DNA from: a virus
IMG/VR virus record: IMGVR_UViG_3300045996_000607
Coordinates: 22,292 to 86,291 of that record
Direction: 5' to 3' (one strand)
Length of the DNA stretch: 64,000 bases
Under the pieces are notes generated by a model. That model made no database searches. It was not told the origin of the DNA and was given only the letters and a program-made list of their open reading frames with translations. Position numbers and translations under genes: made by a program. Shown here piece after piece: positions 23,881-30,603 of this stretch (positions are counted from its first letter, which is position 1; each line of letters begins with the position of its first letter).

Positions 23881-24897
23881 ATGACAGATACGGCGACCCC
23901 GGAAACGGGACCCGTTGACGCGCCCGCGTCGGCTGAAAGCATTGCTGCCGAACTGATGTCGGGAAACACGGAAGCCCCTGCGAACGAGCTGGAAAGCGTC
24001 ACGCAGGAACTGGTCAATGAGGCCGAAGGGAAAGGCGAAGCCGACGAGGCACCCGCTACCGAGGACGATGCGACCGAACCCGTCGAAGAGGCTGAGAACC
24101 CCGAGGAAAGCTCCCCCGAACAACAGCAGATGGTGACCGTCAAGGTCAACGGCGAGGACCGCGAGGTCCCGCTGGCCGAAGCTCTGGCGGGCTATAGCCG
24201 ACTGGAGGATTACAAAGCGAAAACGGCGGAAGTGGCCGAGCAGCGCCGACAGATCGAGGCCAAGGCTTCGACCATCGAGGCGGACATCAAGGCCCATTAC
24301 GCGAGCCAACTTGAAGAAGCGACCAACCTGTTTGCCCAGTTCGACCCCGTGCTGGCGGAAGCCCGTACGATCAACTGGGAGGCCCTGAAAGCCGCCGACC
24401 CCGCTGCCTTCGTCGCTGCCCAGGATGCCGTCAACGCACGGCTGACTGCCATCCAGCAGATGCAACAGCAGGTCGAGAGCAACCGGACCGCCGCACAACA
24501 GCGACAACAGCAAGAGGCCGAGCAGGAGCGCGCACAGCGCTTCGACAAGGCCGCCGATGCAATCGTGAAGGAAATGCCCGAGCTGGCCGATGAGGCGAAG
24601 TTTCAGGCGTTTGCGACCGACGCTGTCTCTGCACTGCGGGAAAGCGGGTTCAACGATGCCGAAATCGCGGAATCTCTGGACGATCGCGTCCTGAAGCTCG
24701 CGAACGAGGCCCGTCAGTGGCGCGCCCATGTGGCCGCCCAAAAATCGCTCCCTGAAAAGCGTGTCGTTCCCAAGTCCGCGGTGAAGCCGCTGACCACGGA
24801 CGGCTCCGGCTCGCGCGCAAACCCTCCCCGGTTTCCCGGCAACGCTTCGCGCGATCGCAAGGTGGACTGGGTCACCTCCCAACTCCTTGAAGGATAG
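23881..24897 (+). CDS. Scaffolding protein 2 of phage A
   Basis: 338 aa, AAGGA site. Very acidic first about 90 residues, a VTVKVNGEDREVPLAEAL motif, a Gln/Ala-rich coiled coil (about 110-225) and a basic C-terminal tail (NASRDRKVDWVTSQLLEG). It has the scaffold layout but no sequence match to scaffold 1, and is placed 5 nt before capsid protein 2, as expected for a dedicated scaffold. Confidence 0.75.
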   Translation: MTDTATPETGPVDAPASAESIAAELMSGNTEAPANELESVTQELVNEAEGKGEADEAPATEDDATEPVEEAENPEESSPEQQQMVTVKVNGEDREVPLAEALAGYSRLEDYKAKTAEVAEQRRQIEAKASTIEADIKAHYASQLEEATNLFAQFDPVLAEARTINWEALKAADPAAFVAAQDAVNARLTAIQQMQQQVESNRTAAQQRQQQEAEQERAQRFDKAADAIVKEMPELADEAKFQAFATDAVSALRESGFNDAEIAESLDDRVLKLANEARQWRAHVAAQKSLPEKRVVPKSAVKPLTTDGSGSRANPPRFPGNASRDRKVDWVTSQLLEG

Positions 24898-24902
24898 TAC
24901 CC

Positions 24903-25859
24903 ATGGCTGTTCCCACGAACACGTTCCTGACGTTCTCCGCCGTCGGCAATCGCGAAGATCTGCTCGACAAGATCACCAACATCTCGCCGGTCGACGTGCC
25001 GTTCACCACCATGGCGGACAGCGCGACGACCAATGGCGTGCTGCACGAGTGGCAGACCGACGCACTCGCTGCCGCCGCCGGTAACGCCCAGCTTCAGGGC
25101 GACGACGTGACGTTCGCGGCGGCAACCCCGACCGCGCGTGTCAGCAACCGCACGCAGATTGCCCGCAAGGAAGTCATCGTGTCGGGCACGCAGGAAGCCG
25201 TCGACAAGGCGGGTCGCAACAGCGAAATCGTCTACCAGATGAGCAAGAAGCGTGACGAGCTGAAGCGCGACAAGGAGTTCATCCTCCTGTCGAACCAGGC
25301 GCCCGTCACCGGCAACTCGTCCACCGCGCCGCAGCTTCGCCCGCTGTGCGGCTGGATCACGACCAACGACTATCGCGGCGCCGGCGGTGCGGACGGCACC
25401 TCGTCGGCCGCAGCAACGGACGGCACCCAGCGGGCACTCACGCTCGCCATGGTGACGACCGCCCAGCAGGCGGCATGGACGCAGGGCGGCAAGCCCACGT
25501 TCCTGCTTTGCGGCCCGGTGCAGCGCGGCAATCTGACCACCGTCATGGGCGGCGCGGCGACCAAGTTCTACGCCGTGGAAGACAAGAAGATGACGGCGAC
25601 GATTCAGGCGTTCGAAGGCGACTTTGGGCTGGTCAAGATCGTCACCGATCGCTTTGTCCGCGGCGGCCAGACCGGCGCCGATCGTGAGATCTTCCTGCTT
25701 GACCCCGATATGTGGGCAGTCGCCTACCTGAAGGGCCGCAAGATGGTCACGCTGGACCTCGCCAAGACCGGCGATTCCGAGAAGGGCGCGGTTCTCACCG
25801 AGTTCACGCTCGAGAGCCGTCAGGAAGCTGCTTCGGCGGCGGTGTTCGACCTCACCTGA
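24903..25859 (+). CDS. Major capsid protein 2 (SU10 / DUF5309 type)
   Basis: 318 aa. The N-terminus (NTFLTFSAVGNREDLLDKITNIS), the HEWQTDALAAAAGNA strand, RVSNRTQIARKEVIVSGTQEAVDKAG and the YAVEDKKMTATIQAFEGDFG/VTDRFV end are the pattern of DUF5309 (SU10-like) HK97-fold capsid proteins. It is complete, has a ribosome site (AAGGA) and its own terminator. It shares no visible sequence with capsid protein 1, so phage A encodes two full capsid sets. Confidence 0.85.
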   Translation: MAVPTNTFLTFSAVGNREDLLDKITNISPVDVPFTTMADSATTNGVLHEWQTDALAAAAGNAQLQGDDVTFAAATPTARVSNRTQIARKEVIVSGTQEAVDKAGRNSEIVYQMSKKRDELKRDKEFILLSNQAPVTGNSSTAPQLRPLCGWITTNDYRGAGGADGTSSAAATDGTQRALTLAMVTTAQQAAWTQGGKPTFLLCGPVQRGNLTTVMGGAATKFYAVEDKKMTATIQAFEGDFGLVKIVTDRFVRGGQTGADREIFLLDPDMWAVAYLKGRKMVTLDLAKTGDSEKGAVLTEFTLESRQEAASAAVFDLT

Positions 25860-25881
25860 TAGGCCGCACTTCAACGACAAC

Positions 25882-25914
25882 GGGGCGGGGGAGCAATTCT
25901 CCGCCCCCTTTCTT
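25882..25914 (+). terminator. Terminator after capsid protein 2
   Basis: GGGGCGG...CCGCCCC stem with a GAGCAATTC loop region and a CTTTCTTT tail. Terminators after the capsid gene are common and raise capsid mRNA over tail mRNA. Confidence 0.75.
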
Positions 25915-25926
25915 TGGGAGACGCCG

Positions 25927-26265
25927 ATGCGCCGGATGATCGGACAGCATTGGGAAAACGACGTGCGCGTCACGTGGTGGGGCGATCCCGTCACGCACGA
26001 AGTCACGATCGAGCGCTGGCAGGACAATGAGCTTGCCCTCCGCAAGGTCGCCGACATCAATTCCGAAGGTGCGCCAAGTGTCGACGGGCTGGGTCACGCC
26101 GTGATCGAGCTGCCCGTCACCGTCGCTCAGGAATATTGCGCCAAGCGCGGCATTCCTTGGGAAAAGTTCATGTACGGCAACCAGTACGATGCGGAGTACA
26201 AGCGGCTTGCTTCGGAATACAGCCGGCTGACCTATTCCAATCACCGCGCCGTGAAGGCGTCCTGA
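25927..26265 (+). CDS. Hypothetical 112-aa structural protein
   Basis: Aromatic-rich (GQHWENDVRVTWWGDP...IERWQDNELALRKV). Position between the capsid and adaptor genes suggests a head-tail joining or capsid-vertex role. Family not recognised. Confidence 0.6.
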   Translation: MRRMIGQHWENDVRVTWWGDPVTHEVTIERWQDNELALRKVADINSEGAPSVDGLGHAVIELPVTVAQEYCAKRGIPWEKFMYGNQYDAEYKRLASEYSRLTYSNHRAVKAS

Positions 26266-26843
26266 TGGCTTATGCGGACCTCCTCGAAGACGTTGAGGAC
26301 ACCCTTGACCGCGACGATGTAGCCACTCGCCTGCCCCGCTGGCTCAAGCTCGTGGAATCGCGCCTCAACCGCCTGCTCGATGATCCTGATATGGAGGTCT
26401 CGACCACGCTGACGGGCGACGGGGCGAGCCTCCCCGCCGATTTCGGCGCGATGGTCTCGATCGGCACGGCGGACGGCAATCGGATTCTGCCGATGGGTTC
26501 TTCCGAATATGCGGCGATCCTGCCAGCCTCGGGCATCTCGCGCTATTACACGATCCGCGAGGGCAAGGTCTATTACACGCCGGGATCGGCAAATGTGACG
26601 CTGGTTTATCGTCGGTCGATCCCGCCGCTGACGGAAGCCGATGACAGCAACTGGCTGCTCGAGCGCGCGCCGGATCTCTATCTTTACGGTGTCCTTTTGC
26701 AGGCGGAAGCATGGGACGCGAACAACGAGCAGGCCGTTGGCTGGAAGTCTCTGTTCGATGAGGCGATTGACGAGCTTCGCGGGGATGGTGCCCGTCGCAA
26801 ATGGGGAGTGGGGCCGATCTCGCCCCGCCTGCGTCGCGCATGA
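26265..26843 (+). CDS. Adaptor / tail connector protein (SU10-type)
   Basis: 192 aa. Start MAYADLLEDVEDTLDRDD...LPRWLKLVESRLNRLL, and the LYLYGVLLQAEAWDANNEQAVGWKSLFDEAI helix are features of phage adaptor proteins that ring the portal and join it to the tail. TGATG overlap upstream and ATGA overlap downstream. Confidence 0.75.
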   Translation: MAYADLLEDVEDTLDRDDVATRLPRWLKLVESRLNRLLDDPDMEVSTTLTGDGASLPADFGAMVSIGTADGNRILPMGSSEYAAILPASGISRYYTIREGKVYYTPGSANVTLVYRRSIPPLTEADDSNWLLERAPDLYLYGVLLQAEAWDANNEQAVGWKSLFDEAIDELRGDGARRKWGVGPISPRLRRA

Positions 26844-28264
26844 AGCTGGCCTACGGGGATTTCCTGCCGGACCTCCCTGACCACGCCTCCCCGGGGATTT
26901 CCGAGGCGATCAACGTCTATCCGAGCTCGGCGGGCTATCGTCCGGTTGGGGACTTCCTTGCGCATACCGACGCCCTGCCCGGCACCTGCCGCGGCGCCGC
27001 GGCGTTCGTAGCGCCAAGCGGGCGTGTCGTGTTCCTGGCAGGCACAGAGACGAAGCTCTACCGGCAGGACGGTGTTGAGTGGGTCGAGATCGGCACAGGC
27101 TACGCGACCCCGGAGGGCGGGCGCTGGCGCTTCGTCCAGTTCGGCGAACTGGCGGTTGTCAGCAATGCCTTTGATGTCCCGATCAAGGTCAATCTGGAGA
27201 CCGACGCCGTCGCAGTCCTTGGCGGAACCCCGCCCAAGATGCAGGCGATGGCGGTGGTGTCGAACTTCCTCGTGGGCACGCAGATCAACGGACTGGTCAA
27301 CGAGGTGGCGTGGTCCGGTGAGAACGATGCCGAGTGGTGGACCTTCGCTACTCGCAAGTCGGACTACAACGATTTCCCAGATGGCGGAGAGATTACCGGC
27401 ATTCTGGGTGGAGAGGTTGGGCTGATCCTTCAGCGCAACGCCGTTCGCCGGATGGCCTATATCGGCGGCAACGTCCTGTTCCGCTTCGACAAGATCAGCA
27501 GCAACGTCGGCTGCGCAACCATCCATTCGGTCGCGCAGCATGGCGAACTTGGCTTCTGGTACTCAGATACGGGCTTCAAGATGTGGGACGGCTCGCAAAT
27601 CCGCTCCATCGGTTTCGAGCGGGTCGATACGGCTTTCAACCAGCTGTACGGCATCGTGGACTTCAACGCGATGTCGACGGCCGTGGATGGGCAGCGCAGT
27701 ACGGTCGTCTGGTCCACCGGGCAGCGGATGTGGATCTACAACTGGCTGCTCGACAAGTGGTCAGTGGTCGATTTCGCCGCGGAAATCGTGACATCGCGGC
27801 TTACTCGCGCGCCCTCGCTGGACGAGCAGGACCCGGCAGTAGGCGAGGATGACGACAACGTCGATTTTGTGGGCCTAGACCCCTTTGATGCAGCGCGCTT
27901 CGGTGCCGGCGATCCGCGGTTCTATGTGTTCGAGAGCGGCCTGCTCGGCACGTTTGCCGGGGATAACATGGCGGCCAAACTTACAGGACGATCGATAGAG
28001 TTGATCGCGGGCCGTAGCGCCCGCATCCGGCGTGTCCGCCCGATGACCGATGCAGTGGGCGGGATTACGCTCCGTATCGACACGCGGCAGAGGCTGGGGG
28101 ACGCGCCGCGACGTGCGGACTTCACCACCCTGCAGGCGAGCGGAGAGATGCCGGTTCGTGCTCGCGGTCGATTTGCAAAGACCCGGATTACGATCGCAGC
28201 CGGCGAGGTGTGGACATACGTCCAAGGCATCGACGCGACGGTTGAAGCGGCCGGAAGCCGATGA
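26840..28264 (+). CDS. Tail nozzle / tube protein
   Basis: 474 aa, beta-rich throughout with WSGENDAEWW, LILQRNAVRRMAYIGGN and WSTGQRMWIYNWLLDKWSVVD; the repeated strand pattern suggests a beta-propeller. This fits the nozzle proteins of podoviruses, which close the tail tube below the adaptor. ATGA overlaps at both ends. Confidence 0.75.
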   Translation: MKLAYGDFLPDLPDHASPGISEAINVYPSSAGYRPVGDFLAHTDALPGTCRGAAAFVAPSGRVVFLAGTETKLYRQDGVEWVEIGTGYATPEGGRWRFVQFGELAVVSNAFDVPIKVNLETDAVAVLGGTPPKMQAMAVVSNFLVGTQINGLVNEVAWSGENDAEWWTFATRKSDYNDFPDGGEITGILGGEVGLILQRNAVRRMAYIGGNVLFRFDKISSNVGCATIHSVAQHGELGFWYSDTGFKMWDGSQIRSIGFERVDTAFNQLYGIVDFNAMSTAVDGQRSTVVWSTGQRMWIYNWLLDKWSVVDFAAEIVTSRLTRAPSLDEQDPAVGEDDDNVDFVGLDPFDAARFGAGDPRFYVFESGLLGTFAGDNMAAKLTGRSIELIAGRSARIRRVRPMTDAVGGITLRIDTRQRLGDAPRRADFTTLQASGEMPVRARGRFAKTRITIAAGEVWTYVQGIDATVEAAGSR

Positions 28265-28722
28265 GCGAGGTTTTCGCCTACATCTGCACCCGGCAGACGG
28301 CGGACCCCTATGTTCCGGGTATGTCGCGCGATCTAGCGACGCTTTCACGCGACGTGTCGGACGGGTTTCAGGCGCTGGTCGGTGGCTATCTGAGGATCGG
28401 GCAAATCAGCTTCTTCCCGATCCAGAAGGCCATCCCTTTCCATCTGCTCTGTGACGGACACGAGGAGCCGCAAGAGCGATTCCCGGAGCTATATGCCTAT
28501 CTCGGGAGCAGTCAGGGCACGCCGGCTGACCCGCTCAACTTTGTCCTGCCGAACTACATCGGCACCCTCGCCCCGGCCGCCACTGCTGATCCGGAAGTTA
28601 TCGCAGGCGGGACTGTCACGTCCACTACCCCGTCGCCTGGAACCGGCAATTCGGGCGGCTCGATCAATCCTCCGGTGGATAGCGGCGGACGCGTGCCTCG
28701 GTTGCGGGCACTGGAAGAATGA
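28261..28722 (+). CDS. Tail collar-domain fibre protein
   Basis: 153 aa. HLLCDGHEEPQERFPELYAYLGSSQG is the collar-domain pattern (CDG...yp.Ly..iG) of phage short tail fibres. A Gly/Thr/Pro-rich tail follows. Probably a small host-contact or fibre-base component. Confidence 0.7.
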   Translation: MSEVFAYICTRQTADPYVPGMSRDLATLSRDVSDGFQALVGGYLRIGQISFFPIQKAIPFHLLCDGHEEPQERFPELYAYLGSSQGTPADPLNFVLPNYIGTLAPAATADPEVIAGGTVTSTTPSPGTGNSGGSINPPVDSGGRVPRLRALEE

Positions 28723-29111
28723 CCTTCGGCTACGTGGCACCTCCTTACGGTGCCTTGTGGCCCTCGATAGTGGCGTTGCTGGGCAAAGCCGTGGAGCGAG
28801 GTGGTAACGACTGGACCGAGATCGAGGCGACCCTCGAGAATGGCCGTTCGCAGCTCTGGCTCACGGTTGAGGACAAGCCCGTCGCTGCGATGGTGACGCG
28901 GATCGACGGTGACACGCTGGAGGTCTGGCTTGCCGGCGGTGCTGTTCTCGCAGGCTCAGTGCCATTCCTTGAGACGGCGATCGAGGCTTCGAAAGCGGCA
29001 GGAACGACGAACGGCAGGATCATCGGCCGCAAAGGCTGGGCCCGCGTGTTGCGCGGCTATGGCTGGCGGACAGACGGCGAGCATTTGGTGAAGGATTGGG
29101 CGGATGGGTAA
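28719..29111 (+). CDS. Hypothetical 130-aa phage protein
   Basis: The middle and end (VAAMVTRIDGDTLEVWLAGG, then IIGRKGWARVLRGYGW) look like an alpha/beta N-acetyltransferase-related fold known in phage tail operons, but the family cannot be named with certainty. 4- and 8-nt overlaps on either side. Confidence 0.6.
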   Translation: MTFGYVAPPYGALWPSIVALLGKAVERGGNDWTEIEATLENGRSQLWLTVEDKPVAAMVTRIDGDTLEVWLAGGAVLAGSVPFLETAIEASKAAGTTNGRIIGRKGWARVLRGYGWRTDGEHLVKDWADG

Positions 29112-29757
29112 AACCAAGACGGTTCAGAAGAATGATCCATGGGCGCCGGCACAGCCGTACATTCTCAAGAACCTGCAGCAGCAGGACGATGTTTTCACGT
29201 CCTCGCAGCCGGATCTGATGAACTATGCGAACCAGCAGCGCGATACCTACGGGCGGGTCGCGCCGGGTGCCGAGAAGGGCATCACGGGCGCGCAGGATCT
29301 CGTGAACCGCAACCTGTCGGGCGCCAATATGCAGGGCAACCCGTACCTTGACGCCATCCTGACCAAAACCCGCGAGAATGTGGCCGGCTCCGTGAATGAC
29401 CAGTTCGGCCCGGCTGGGCGGTATGGATCGGGCCAGCACGCCGCCATTCTCGCCCGCGAGCTGGCATCGGCCGAAAATCAGGCTCGGTATCAGGATTACG
29501 GCGTTGAGCGCGGCTATCAGCAGGACGCCATCGGACAGGCGCAGAGCCTCATGGGCGGCTCGCAATCGCTGCTCAACAATGCCGCGGAATTGCCGTGGAT
29601 CGGCGTGCAGGCGGCGAACGGCGCGGTTCGGCAGGCGTCGGGCGGGTACGGAACCAGCACCACGACGCAGAGTGGAGGCATCGGGCAGATGCTCGCAGGC
29701 ATCGCGGGTGCCGGCTTGTCCGGATGGGCAGGCGGCGGCTTTAAGGGGATCAAGTAA
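29104..29757 (+). CDS. Virion-associated (ejection-type) protein, 217 aa
   Basis: Polar N-terminus with a FTSSQPDLMNYANQQ region, then an AGRYGSGQHAAILARELA segment and a Gly-rich C-terminus (GIGQMLAGIAGAGLSGWAGGGF). Such proteins are packaged in podovirus virions and enter the cell with DNA. Its two downstream neighbours look like partners. Confidence 0.65.
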   Translation: MGKTKTVQKNDPWAPAQPYILKNLQQQDDVFTSSQPDLMNYANQQRDTYGRVAPGAEKGITGAQDLVNRNLSGANMQGNPYLDAILTKTRENVAGSVNDQFGPAGRYGSGQHAAILARELASAENQARYQDYGVERGYQQDAIGQAQSLMGGSQSLLNNAAELPWIGVQAANGAVRQASGGYGTSTTTQSGGIGQMLAGIAGAGLSGWAGGGFKGIK

Positions 29758-30329
29758 TGGCAGTTGGCCTCACTCCTGGGCGTCTCGGCCTCGGGTTGCA
29801 AAACCTGCTTGCGGTCGACCAGCAACCAACCCCGCCGGCGCAGTCGAAGCCTTCCTTCTTCCAGGAGGGGGGTATGGGCCGACATCTCGCCGGAGCCATT
29901 GGAGACGCGCTCCTCAATTATGGCGGAATGCAGCCGGTCTACGCGCCAATGCAACAGCAGCAACGTCAGCAGGCGCAGGAAGAAGCGCAGTGGTCGCGCC
30001 GGCAGCAGGCGGAGGACGATCAGTGGGTGCGGCGCGAGCAGTTCAAGCTGGCGAACCCCGACCCTTCGCCGATGATGCGCGATGTGCAGGCGTGGCAGGC
30101 GATGGGCCCCGATCAACGCGCCGCATATGAGCAGATCCGCAAGGCGCAGATGGGAGACCCCGACGTCACTGTCTCGCTGCCGAACGGCCAGTTCTATGCC
30201 GGCCCCCGTTCGGGCCTGAGCGCGGCGCTGACGGGCGGCATGGCGCCGTCCGAAACGCCCACCGCACCTGTCGGCAAGCTCCGTCCGATCGGAGGTGCGA
30301 CGCCCCGTGCGTCGGGCAACTTTCGCTAG
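29757..30329 (+). CDS. Virion-internal protein, 190 aa
   Basis: Starts MAVGLTPGRLGLGLQNLL; a Gln-rich coiled coil spans about 60-105 (MQQQQRQQAQEEAQWSRRQQ). Placed between two ejection-type proteins. No enzyme motif. Confidence 0.6.
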   Translation: MAVGLTPGRLGLGLQNLLAVDQQPTPPAQSKPSFFQEGGMGRHLAGAIGDALLNYGGMQPVYAPMQQQQRQQAQEEAQWSRRQQAEDDQWVRREQFKLANPDPSPMMRDVQAWQAMGPDQRAAYEQIRKAQMGDPDVTVSLPNGQFYAGPRSGLSAALTGGMAPSETPTAPVGKLRPIGGATPRASGNFR

Positions 30330-30336
30330 CCCTCCC

Positions 30337-30600
30337 ATGCGCCTGAAAAGCGGTGTGATGACGAGCGGTCGCCGGACGCCGGAAGGAAATCGTCTTGTCG
30401 GTGGCGTGCCGGGCTCTTGGCACCCTGACGGCAATGCGATCGACTATGACGGGCCGAACCTTCCCGCCCTCCTTCAGGAGGTGCAGGCGACGTTCCCCGG
30501 CGCCAAGGCTTTCATCCACAAGAACCACGTCCACACGCAAGATCGGCGCATCCGCGCGCCCTACTTCGGTCAGCGCGGCACCACCGGATTGAAGAGGTAA
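30337..30600 (+). CDS. Mini peptidase M15-like protein, 87 aa
   Basis: SGRRTPEGNRLVGGVPGSWHPDGNAIDYDG contains the H-x2-G-x-A-x-D zinc motif, and HKNHVHTQ near the end gives the second His. This is the M15/VanY core without its flanks. It may cleave peptidoglycan peptides during DNA entry. ATG 30337; upstream reading is inside the previous gene. Confidence 0.7.
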   Translation: MRLKSGVMTSGRRTPEGNRLVGGVPGSWHPDGNAIDYDGPNLPALLQEVQATFPGAKAFIHKNHVHTQDRRIRAPYFGQRGTTGLKR

Positions 30601-30603
30601 AGA

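Noticed and set aside
23734-26060. Two long overlapping minus-strand frames
   Set aside because: Opposite scaffold 2 and capsid protein 2; repetitive Leu/Gly/Arg composition typical of antisense reading.
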